DNA of 64,000 bases from Parus major (lineage: Eukaryota; Chordata; Aves; Passeriformes; Paridae), in the NCBI RefSeq assembly GCF_001522545.3, contig NC_031781.1, positions 13,217,706 through 13,281,705 on the forward strand, in the 5' to 3' direction. A program made the translations under genes and the position numbers. Below the pieces are notes generated by a model. That model was not told where the DNA came from. It was given only the letters and a program-made list of their open reading frames with translations, and ran no database searches. Of this stretch, positions 25,101 to 37,100 are shown in pieces. How positions within the stretch are numbered: position 1 is the first letter of the stretch; each line of letters opens with the position of its first letter.

Positions 25101-28100
25101 TGGGGTCTGGTGGCCCCCATGTAAACCCTGTGCTGCTGCTGACCACAGGAGCCAGCTCCTTCTGCTGCAACCTGACAGAGACAACACATGACTGCTCAAA
25201 ACATAATTCCAAGTTCTGGGTGACAAGGGTTTGGCACAATCCATTCCCTCCTTGCAAAGCCACCGCCCCACAATTCACCCTGCTCATGGGCACACACTCA
25301 CGTACATGAGACACATGCAAACATGCCAGCAGCATTAGATCCCAACTCTGTCCCACTGGGATGGGAACAGAAATGGGAACAGCTCCCACATGCTGCAATT
25401 CCCACCTGCAGCCAGTGTAGGTCAAAACAGGCAGAGCAATGTAAAAACCCCATCCTTGATTATTTAATTCCACATGGATCAGGGAGACTTGACAAAGGCA
25501 GGGAGGGAAAGAAGGGTTTTGCATTTTTTTGCTTTCCAGCAAGGTAGCTGCTCTTTCATTTTTTTGTTCATGTCAACTGTTGATTTGTTTAAAATACGGC
25601 TTGGTAAAACCAAGTATGAGTGGATCAAACTGAAATCAATATTTGTGTTAATTACAGCCTTTTGAAAATTGAAAATAATGGCCCAAATCGGTACAAACAC
25701 ACCAACTGTGAATCATAGGGAAAGGATGAGGGAAAAGGCAGTGTGGGCATTGAAAAGAACAGTCCAGATGAGCTCTGGAAATTTAACTGCTCGTGGAATA
25801 AATTTCAACACAAACGAGCAATGCACTCGCAGGCCCGCTGCAGATGGAAGCGACAGTCTTTTGTTTTATGTTTTGTTTTTTCTCCCCATGCCTGCTTGAT
25901 GGGTGATTTGCGTCTGGTGCTCACGCTGCAAACTCTCCCGGGAGCGAGCACGAGCCGAGCCCGGAGGAGGCACTGCTGTGCTCTGTGCATGAATGAGGCA
26001 TTCTCAGTGGATATGGGTCATGCTAGTAGATGTACACAGTAAGATTATTTGACTCTTAATTCATGCCACTTGATATAATGTGATAAAACATTTGACATGA
26101 GAGATAAGTTCCATTTTAATCTGGTAAATTACAGGGGAAAAGAAAGAGTGGGAATTGTAAAGGAAGAAGAGGTTTCTGAGGGACAGGTAATGTGCAGAAA
26201 GAGAAGTATCGAGTGAAGGAAAGAGGTTGGTTGGGGAAAAGCAGCTTTCCTTGCACACTGAGGAAGCAAAAGAGTGAGTAAAGAAAGCACAGAAGGCTGT
26301 TAGAGTTCCAGAGCCAGGAGATAGAGACATGGCACTGCTGAGAGATGGAGGGAAGGAAGGAAGGAAAGTAGGGAAAGAAGCTACTTCAAACATAAATTGA
26401 GATACAGACAAATATCCTAGAGAGACTGAAACACTAATGCTGCAGGCTGGTCATCAACAGATAACCTTTACTATAGAACAGCTAGAAGGACAGAAAGGCT
26501 GTAACAGAACAAGAGCAACAGAAACAGAGATACTTTTAACATGCATCCAAACCTAAAAAACCAGGCATCACAGGTCACTGTTCTCTCACAGTCCAACAAA
26601 CTGATCTTGTCCAACTGAAAATTAGCTGTGAACATCTGGGTCAGTTCCTACCAGCCATCTTCATCAAGGAGACCATGTCTCAAATTTAACTTTGCTGGCA
26701 GACACCACAACATGGTCCTTCTTTATACCAAATCCTGTTCATAATCAGCTGTTTTGATCAGCTTTCAAAATTAGAGTTGAGTATGTTAAATTTGCTGTCA
26801 GATTTGGAGTGCTTGTCAATGAAACAATGCAAAATGTGCAGAAGAGCTGGCCCTTAGCAAACACATCTGCCAAAAACCTGGCTCATATTGGAACAGTGAG
26901 AACAATGACTGAGATGTTCTGATACAGAGAAATTTACACAAGCTGAAACATACTAAAGAGCTCTCTTAGAAGATACTGTTTATTTAAAATCCACACACAG
27001 ACTAAGACAGTAGACTAGAGTAAAGATTTAAAGCAGGCAGAGAGCAGATACGAGCCTTAGTCAGAAAGAAAGGAAAGATTTATTTACTTTTTAAAGCTAT
27101 TACTAATAAATTTTCTCAAAATGTGACTTATCCTCCTGTCTTATTTTGTCACATTTTGGGTCTCTCCTGCTTGGTGTCCAAGGAGGAGAGGGCATTTACT
27201 TACATCAAATAACCTTTCTATATACATCTCCTCATTGACCTTATCACGCAGGACATCCTGAGAGTGGCGGACAAATGTCACATAGGCATCAGCAACATCC
27301 ATTCCTGGCTTCTGCATGGAGGAGAGAAGAAGAGAGACAGAGAAAAACATGAATAGTGACACAGGGAGCAGCTTCTCTGTGCAGCCTCATCACTGCTTTT
27401 CTTTCTCTTCCATCTCCTGCTGTCCTCCTGCAGTTTGCCCTTTCCTTACCTGACGGAAACTTACCTGATGTCACATTTCTACAGCTCTCTGCAGAATTTA
27501 ACTGGTTTTTAAAGAGTAACCTACAAGCATCCGAGATTTTGGGGATAACAGCAAAAAGCAAAACAGCTTTAAAGCAAATGGCAACTGAAGCAGCTGGATG
27601 GGAAAATATTAAAAAAAAAAAAAAAATCTTGTTTGAGTTCACATCGCTTGATATATTGGATTCAAACTTACCTCAAAGGAAACCCATTAAAATATGGTAA
27701 CACGAGTCATTACAAGAGCTGCCAGAAAACCTTAAATTTGTGTGGCACATTGTAAGTTTGTTAATAACTAGTGTCATTAGTTTCCATTACTGTGATTTAC
27801 CTCAGATCACAGAGTATCATTTCTCTGCAAGATACGATTGTCAGCCGCTGTAAATTGAAGTTAGTTAACACATCCGTGTAATTTCCAGGGTGAAAATGAG
27901 GACAGTTTGGAAAGCAGTGGGAAGGGAGTTTTTTAATACAAAGCAAACAATTATCAAGCAAAGGGCCAGTGCTTGGCCCTTGGGAAGGCAGTGACATTTC
28001 TTAACACTTACTGCAACAATGACAAGGTATTAATTTGAAAAACAATGAGGACAACACAAATGTGGCAGCAGTCAAGTGTTACACTTTCAAGCAATTTTCA

Positions 28101-31100
28101 GTCTGCTGATCGTGCCCATTCCAAGGCAGGATTAGACGGATTGGTTTGTACCAAGACAATTGCAACAGAATCACAGAATTAGATTTAACTAACATTTGCA
28201 GAATTAAATTTAACTGGTGTGTTTCTGTTCAACACCAGGATTTCCCCTCTGTCCTGTAATCAAACAGGTTTTTTTTCCTCCTTCCCCTGGAAAGGCAGCG
28301 GCTCATGGACCACGGGGTGGCTCCTGCCCAGTTCTGGCAGCTGTGTGGGGCTGGTGGTTGAGTTCATTAAAAATGTTGAGGCTGTCAAGGAAGCCACTGT
28401 AATCTGGTTTTGTTTCCAGGGGCAGGTGGGGAAACAGCTGAAAATGAACCCAGGTGAATGATTTCTGCTCTGATTTACACAAAGAACTGGAGCATCTGTC
28501 TGGCTTTGAGGAGAGGAGCAGACCCTGCTGCAGACCTCCCAAGGGTGTCCAAGGTACAAAGGTTTTGGAAAAGCTTGAAAGGGTTACATAGCATTTTACT
28601 AAGACCACCTCCCTGGAGATGCTTTACTTTCCAGGAACATAGAGGCCTCAGAGAAGATCATGTTTCACCCTAGAACTGTTCTGTGTTCAAATTCCTGATG
28701 ACTAAATATTTAAGGTGCACTGAAACAACTAGGAATTTCATCTGAAGGACCTCCACATTTTCAGGAAAAGAAATAAATTCTGAGTTTTTCTTCCCAAGGC
28801 TCTCAAAATCTTGCTTTTATTACTCCAAGATAACAGGATGCCAAGATCTGCACTGTGGTACTTTAAATCAAGCAACACCTCTTACTGTTCAAGAGTTTGT
28901 CTTTTCCATGCTAGGCTAAAGATGTGATAATTTTGTAGGCAACATTTAGGTTGGGCTAAAGGGCTGAAAACACCAAATGCAGATGACGTGGTCCAAGATG
29001 TCTGATAAATTTATCACATTGTCATATAAGAACATGCAGAAAAATACATCTGCATTAAATATACACACATTTTACACACACATCATCAAACTCAGCCGAG
29101 TTATTCTTGATTTCCACCACCCAGTCTAACCAGGTGCAGGAACTGGTGTGGTATATAAAGATCTATTTTTCTGCATTTGCAGTTGCTCAGGATCTTTCTG
29201 CCTGTAAATGTTACAGTAACCCCTTATTCCAGCCAACATTCATATATTACACTTCAACTTAATTTAAATGTAAATTTCTGGCAAGTTAAGTGCTCTGTCT
29301 AAGAACATTAAGGGCTCTTTTCCTTATGAATCAAGGTCTAATTAGAGGAGACGATGTACAGTTTTCCTACACCAATTACAGAAAAATGGAAAAAATTATT
29401 TTCATTAACAATTTCCCAAACACATGTTGGTAGCTCATCATCATTTCCCCAAAGTAATAAAAAAGTCATTTTCCAAAAGAGTAAAATAAACCAACAATTA
29501 GAAGAACAAAAATAAAATAGATTAGCTAATGTGTTAGATGTGTGTTGGCTCAGTTCTAACATGTCTGGACTTTTTGTTTGGAAATTATACTGTATTTGTA
29601 CAAGTCCAAATGAAGAATTAACAGAATGCACTGCTCCCATTTTTTTTTTTTTTCAAATGTGATTCAAGCCAATTGCATAAATATGGTACCTTTTTGACAC
29701 CATCTGCAAATTGTTGCCTAAACAGCCTCATAGGTCTCCATTAGAGGGTAACTGCTCATTATTAACATAATGGAGATATCCTTTCCAGTTCAAATGTTAG
29801 AAGTATGAAGGCCCATGGCTCAATTTTGGCTGTTAATGCATAATGTGGGTTGCTACACATGCCATAAACCAAAGCACGATGCAAATTACTATGACAGAAG
29901 TTGTTTAAATTGTGCTTACGGGTACATCCACGTATTTGGAAGCAGCCTTCACCTGTAAAAGGAACAAGAAGAAAGTTTTAACACCATCAATACCTTTTCA
30001 GGTCTTTTCTTTTATTCTTTAAACTCTGTAAGACAATCTCTAGCCAAGACCTGGGACAACATAATGCTGAGTAGGTTGAAAAGGGTGATGAAACTCGCTT
30101 TCCTGTCTAAAAGGGTGGTATTTTTGTTGTTGTTTTTTTTTGGAGAGGTAACTTTACTGCTGCTAAAGCTCTAATAGCAGCAGATGATAGTGTGGGAGTT
30201 GTGCTTCTACTTCAGCGAGCGGGGGAAGACGGGGTTCGTAAGAAGACATCGTTATTTTCTTTGGAGGCCTCGCTCTCCACCTGATGCCACGTGTCTCCCA
30301 AGGCACTGCATGTCTCTCCTGCTGGGAGCTGTATCCCAGGGGCAATGGCAGCTCCCCTGGGAGCAGGGGCATGATGGCATGGTGAGGCTGGCAGGGGCCT
30401 GCACCAAGCCAGACACAAGAAAGCACCCGAAGGACCCTAATTTTGCTCCTTTCCCATTGTCCTGCCCACGTCCCACGTCCTGCCACAGTGCTTCCCCCAG
30501 CAGTGCAGGCTGCAGCCTGGGATATTGTCAAGACCAGGCTGCATGAGTAACCTGGATAGTGGAAGGTGTCCTTGCCTGTGGGAGAAGGGTTGGAATGAGA
30601 TGATTTTTAAGGTCCCTTCCAACCCAAACCATTCTGTGGTGCTCTGCTGGGCTGAGGGTTTTCTGAGAAGTGTAGCACATGAGTGTCTGTGGCTGGGCTG
30701 CTTGGAAAGTTGTGCTCTTGTTTCACAACCCAGCCCTGTTGCCTTCACATGCAGCCTCTTCTGCACTTGTTCCTCCCTCATATCAGTGAACTCAAAACAA
30801 AAACTATTTTCCCCCTTTTTGCTGGCCCTGATGCTGGCAAGAGCTTGCAGACCATGTTGGGGCAGTATGCTTGTGCCATGCCATGCAGAAGTGCCCTGAA
30901 GCTTTTCTGCTTCCCAGACTGAACAGCTCCCTCATTTTTAGAAGATGCTATTGGAGGCAGGGTATCAGAGATGGACACTGCACCCTGTGGTGTTATCACA
31001 AGATGGTGTGATCTGCAAGACCCCAAACTGACTTTGTCTATGGTTTTTCCATGCAGCAGGGTGCACATTGCCTGGCGCAGGAGGCGGGGTGGCCCCTGAC

Positions 31101-34100
31101 GTCAGGGCCAACTCTTCCAACTGAGCAGTGCCCAGCTGGCCACAGAGACCTTTTTCCCACTGTAGCATAAGGCACAGTGTCTAGAAAGAGTATGGCTGGG
31201 ATTTTCCACAACGCTTCTGCTTTTAATTAGGGTAAGCGTTGCCGGCCATCTTTGTTTGGGTGTAAAAGCTCACCTGCTTTTAAATATTTCTAAAGCTACC
31301 ATTAAAACAGCCTAAATATAACACGCACACAGTTGCATCTTGGGATGAATAAATTATGTGTCCCGAATGAGAGAATGAATGTATGTGTGAGACAGAATGT
31401 GAGAGTGGGTGGAAGCACTCATATGGTGTGTGTGGGGGGTGCATAATTAAGCACAATGAGGCGATACAAAAGACCAGACTGGTGGTAATTGCCGAGGTGA
31501 ACGCGGCGAGTATTGGCAGAGCCCGGGCTGCCGAGCCGGGGGGCAAGAACAGAGGGAAGGGCAGGAGGAGGGCACCGAGCGCCTGCTGCTGCCGTGAGAC
31601 CCCGGGGCTGGCTGCCGGAGAGGCTGCAGGGGGACGGGGCATGTCCCAGCACACGAGTTTACGAAGGAGGCAGCAAAATCGGCACCACAGCAAACACTTG
31701 TCTCCAGGTATTCGTGTTTCCAGCCAGCTGTCTGGAGACCTTGCCCTGTTCTCTGCATTTATCCTCACAGCTTTCTTGGGAGGTGGTGAAGCGCTGTCCC
31801 TTGCTCCTGCGGAATGGGAGCAGAGGAGCCTCAGCCTCCGTGCGTGAAGGCAGCTGGAACCCATCCAGCGGATGCAGCTCCAGGAGAGCAGGCAGTCATG
31901 GCACACCCATGCAGGCAGGGTGCCCATGCAAGCACCAAACCAGCAGTTTTTCTGAGCAGAAAAGCCCAACAACCAGGAGGAAAGCCTGGAAAAACAATGT
32001 GGCTCAACAGCCTGCAGAACTCAAGCTGGGGTCCTTGCTCAGGGTTACACCTGTACCTTCAAATATCACATGGAACATGAAGTCAGGCAGAGGCAAACCT
32101 GCCTGCTGAGTGTGGATTTAGCACTCTTGAGTCCAGCTTAGCGCCACTTTCAAACTACCTTCTCCAAAGCCAAGAGGCGACAAGAATAACTCAGCTTCCT
32201 GCGATCTCCTCCCTCCACCCACAAAAAAACTGAGCTGCTTCTCCTGCCCACTCTCCTTTAATCAGAATAATTACTTGTTTTTCTTTAAAGTCAGATTTGG
32301 CTACATTTAGTGAAATTTCCAAACTGCCGGATGTTGTGTGATTTTTGCTAGGCTGCCGTTTTTCACAAAGTATGTGACTTTGCCATGAAACATCTCAGTT
32401 TACCATACAAATTTTGCACAGAACAAAAATAAGATCTTTTACTTCTGTCTCCCTTGGGTAACATGGAATCTTTGGTTATAATTACCACAGGTGTAATGCT
32501 CTGCCTACGGAGGCCATCCAGATTACAGGAAATTTTAGCAGCTGCCATTCCTGAGAGTCAGTGGATCTCCACATGCAGACACCCAGCCAGGGCCTGGGCT
32601 GCTGCCGCCAAGATGCACTCAAATGTAGCAACAAACAGAAAAAAAAAAAAAAAAAAAAGTCTGGCCAAATTTAGAAGGGTGTTTTCCTCTCAAAGTGCTC
32701 TGCAAGGAGAAGTGGCTAGTGAGAATTTATTAGGACAACAGATGCATTAATTTTATCTTGAATTTCGAGGCAGGAATTGGAAATGAGGATATCCTACTAG
32801 GTGATAAAACTGTCTGTCACAAGACCCCCGAGTACATGTCACTTGCAGAGCGCCTGGAAAACACGCGATGAAAGAAGTTGGTGGAAGGGAGTGGGAGACT
32901 AATGCTTTCTGGAGCTCAGTGGCTTGGACCATCACACTTTGTTGTATTTGTTCAGACAGGGAAAACGTGGGAGGTGCTGCAAGCATGCTGTAACAAGAGA
33001 GAGATTCTGTATTTATCACTGCAAAGACTAAACACAGCAAGTCACATTACTACTGCAGGGAGAGGAGACTTGCTAAGCCCAGTGCCAGAGGGGTCAGGGC
33101 TGCTCCTCAGCCTCCTCTCCCAGTGGCTCCCAGCAAATATGGGGGCCAAAGCGAGAGACGTCCCTTTGTCAGGAAGGAGCAATCCTGCTCCTCTGTCGTG
33201 TGCCCAGCCCACTTGCTGTGGGCGAGGGACCAACACTTTCCTGGAGACATGCACACACCACGCACAGCAGCTATTTGGATATACATCCCTTCCTGACTGA
33301 AAACTCATGAAATCCAGGCTTTGGGACCATGGTCGAAGGCGGTGAAGCTGTTGGAGTGGGACAGACTGTTTTGCTGCTGCTGGGGCAGTTAACTGTCAGT
33401 AAGTGTCTGAGGAGCAGCAGAGAGGATGCCTGAACCCCATGCACCCACGTGCTGGTCCTGACAGGTGCCCAGAGCCCAGGTGCAGCCAGGGCTTTGCTCA
33501 GCAATCAAAGGGAGCAGCACTCGGCAGTGTAAACAGTAGGATGTGGTGGGAGCAGCGCAGCATCAACCGAGGAACAGCTTGGATTCACGGAGAAGGAAGG
33601 GCTGCACATTACACTGTCTACACCGGCTGATGCTGGTACTTCCGATGCCTGGAAAGCTGCCGCCTCCACATCCTCTGCTGCTGGCACACAAGCATTTCCT
33701 AACCCTCCACAGCACTGGAACGAAGGAAGGTATCCAGGTATCCAACCCAAGCCATCCCCTGCATCCCCTCAAGCACAGGTGAGCACAGCCCTGGGGCTGT
33801 AACCACACGGGGTTTATCCTGGGAGAAGAGCTGCACTGCAGGGCAGTGAATGGAACACCCTCCCTTCCTCTCTTCTCTGAAGAACAAAGTGTCTCCAGCA
33901 CACCTGAAAAGGCAGAATGCTTAGTTTGAACCCCATGGTGGTTCAGATAAGCTGCCAGACTGTGTGCACAAAGCTGCCAAGAGCAGTTTCTTGCCTCTGC
34001 TGTTAAGCCTTCCTAAATCCATCTCCATTTCCAGATGGATCCTACAAACTGCCTCAAACTCAGCAAAAGGGCCCAAGAGTAGCAAACAGCAGACATTTGC

Positions 34101-37100
34101 AAGTAACTAAGACAACTCCAAAATGAGATTTTGGAAAGCCTTCCCAGTTTGCAGAGCAGTGCCTTCTGCCTCTTGCCCAGTCTCTGTGAACAAGTCAGTG
34201 CAGGAGAGGCTGCACATGAAGGCAACAGGGCCGGGGTGTGAAATGTGAACACAACTTTCCAAGCAGCTCAGCCACAGGCATTCCTGTACACAACTGTCTG
34301 TGTGCTGAGCAAGTGAAGTCCTGCTTGCACAGAGACACTCTTGTAAACTTTCTGGCACATGCATTTTCAGAAGACCTTTGGAAATCAGCTGCCATGTGTT
34401 CATCCTAAGAAGCTGTCACAACACTTTTCTGGAATACAGCTCTGATTGTGAAACCATTGCTGGATACTGAGGCCAGTTTTGCACAGATATTGGTCTGGTC
34501 CTATACCTTGCTAGGAAATACGTGGTGAGCTGTGGATTGGTTCCTCAGTGTTAGGGAGAAATATGGTATTAGAGGCATCTGGTGTATTGTGACCTCATGG
34601 AATTTCCTCTACCTTGTTCCCTTTTAGAAACACATTGTCACTCCCTACATCTCCCTTATTTTGCTGTTTACTATTTAAGGTGGTCACTGTTATGGCCAGA
34701 AGACTGAGAGGAACACACCCGTCACATGAAGCAACAATGAAGCTAATTGCATGTACAATGCAACGGTTTTTTTCATCTTCATATGTATCCTCTACAGAAT
34801 AAACTTCACCAAGTGTGAATCATGGATGGAGATGGCTTTTCTCTGTGCATCCTAGATGTTTATGTACTGTATATCTGCATACAGATCATTTGTCTATTCA
34901 TGTGGAGTGATCAAGCATCACAGAAAGGAAGAATTATTAGGTAGCTGATCTAGTCCTGAGAGAGCAGGAAGATACAACTCAGAAAAAAACCCCAAAAAAA
35001 CCCGGAAACTATAGTCTGTACTTACAGTAAATGACAGGAATGAAGAAAACAAAGTTCCTTCATCATATCTAGACAGTTTGGCCAAGACTCCTTCCAAAAT
35101 GGTGACAAACTACAAAGACAAAGAATACTGCAGTTATTTTTAATAGGTGGACAAGCGTGTAAAAATCTGCATCACTTTCAAAGGAGCCAGTGGACCTCTC
35201 AGCATTGCTAGAGGAATGGACCACCTACCCACCCCTGAGCACAGTGGGCGGGGAGTGGGGAGAAAGAAGTTCTTCCTTTTGCTGTGGTGCGACTCTTGCT
35301 GACTGGGAATCACCCCTCAGCGTCCTGGGTGGTGCAGGGGACAGGAGGTGGGTGCAGTGTGTGGGGAATCCAGCAGAGCCTCTCTGGGTGGGGAAGGCTG
35401 GGGCTCCTGCTCCCTGTATGCAGTGGCAAGCACGCAGCTAGCTGGGTATTCTTGCAGAAGAATTGAACTGGCATATGTTGGCGGATTATGTTTAAAGGTC
35501 TCCACTGTATAATAGGGATGACTTGTTCTCAGAAAGTTTGAAACTAGAAGAAAACACACCCCACCATCTTTCTCCTTACATACCAATTCCCCTCCGTGTT
35601 AGCACGGCACACCAGACCTACACAACCACCCAAGGGGAATGCTGGCAGCTGAGCTACAGAAGCTGACTCTGATGAAAAACAATTTCCAAACAATTAAACC
35701 TGACATTTTGGAATGTATTTCCCACTACTGTCATCTCTAAATTAATTTCTTAGAAGAGCATATGGTGATTTTGCACAAGATGAGCTATTTTGTCCACACA
35801 ACCTCATGCGTAGGAGTGGTGACCACCTCTGCATGCCACCCCAATGGCTCTGCAGCAGCATTTAGCAGTGCCACCCCCTGACTACAGCTACCCCAGTGCT
35901 GTGAGGTGATGCTGACCATGGGGTGCTACCCCATGAACGTAACACCCATTCCTTAAAGCCACCTCTGGCCCAGTATGGTAATCCTGCTAGCAGAGTATTA
36001 CGTCTCACGCAGTTCCTTATCAACAAAGAGTCACCATGAAAGGACTGGGAGATGTATGATCTTGCCTGTGAGAAACAAGAAGCCAATTCAACATCCTAAT
36101 GTGTCACATTTTAATGGAAACGCACATATTAAAAATGCAATGTTAACAGTGAATCACTTCACCTGAAGCCGAGGGTTACCTTTGCCACTAGGAGTGTTAT
36201 CATTTCTTTGACGGTTTCCTCAATTAGTTCATCTATTTTTGAATGGTACTGGTGCTAAAGAAAAATAAAAGGAGAGGGGGAGGAAAATATTAGCATTGAT
36301 CACAGCCAACAGCTCTACACTTGTCAGTCTCTTCCCTTGGTAAGCCACAATACATAGTATTAAGCCAAATAATTATGCAGCTTATTACCCTGGGTCCCAC
36401 TGCAGTGACCAGCGACTACTTACACTTGTAGGAGAGACCTTGAATTCAGGAGAATCCTGCAGCAGTCTTGAAGCATGGGCAAACCCTGCCCTGTTCCGTG
36501 TGCCCGCAGCTCTGGGAGCCATGTGTGGATGTTGGAGGGGAGGCTCTACCATCCCTGTGAGAACCAGCACCCAGTGCTCCTAGACATTCTGACATCCCTT
36601 TGCTCCACTTCTGTGGGCATTATCCTGTCCTGGCACATGGATTGCAGCGGACAGTGGGACACACTTGCTGCTGGAGGGGAGCAGGCACTTGCCCTTTCCA
36701 AGGGCACTGCAAACCACCCAGCCCTCAGCGTGGGAATGGGGAGGATGTGCTGCTCTGGGGGAGCTGGCAGCGGGCTCAGCCACTGGCAGTGGTGCTGCAC
36801 CCTTCCCACCTGCTGCAGCTGAACCTGTGTTCCCCCGGGGTCAGCGGGCACATGGCTCCAGTTAAGCACTGGTTCAAATTCTCTGCTGTTTTGTACTGTG
36901 AGATAGATTTAAAAACCACCCAACAAACCACGACGAGCCTTTTGTCCCATGCAAAAGCCAGCAGGCAGTGCAGCGCTGAGCCCCGGGCAATGGCAGATCC
37001 CGTGGCAGTAGCTCAGCACTGGCTGACCAAGGCCTGTGCCTGCAGCACCAGCATTTGAGTCTTCAACCCAATTTCTGCACATGCCAAACCTTGCTTAGCT

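Larger units (their letters stand above)
8914..27203 (-). other. CADPS 18.3-kb intron
   Basis: The largest complete intron in the window. No CADPS exon is missing across it, since RLFD joins QWYT directly as in mammals. It alternates GC-rich patches (12.0-12.5, 14.2-15.6, 17.9-18.2, 20.0-20.6 kb) with AT-rich segments. Its longest open frames (223 codons at 11777-12448, 179 at 9918-10457, 168 at 15126-15632) show no protein motif and overlap frames on other strands, so I treat them as chance. Segments around 15.7-17.0 and 22.7-23.5 kb read like conserved non-coding DNA; see separate entries. Confidence 0.85.
29953..35025 (-). other. CADPS intron (5.1 kb)
   Basis: Holds a CR1 fragment, an inverted pair of an unclassified dispersed repeat, a CpG-rich patch and a poly-A run. 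A 230-codon open frame at 31280-31972 minus lies over the CpG-rich patch, lacks motifs, and has long open frames opposite it, so I do not call it a gene. Confidence 0.85.

Noticed and set aside
28163..28216. CR1-like AATCACAGAATT
   Set aside because: Only the terminal octamer-like sequence matches; the following CR1 body is absent, and a local tandem duplication explains the rest.
31280..31972. 230-codon open frame, minus strand
   Set aside because: No family motif; Cys/Ser/Pro-rich translation typical of GC-rich non-coding DNA; long open frames on the opposite strand; lies in an intron.
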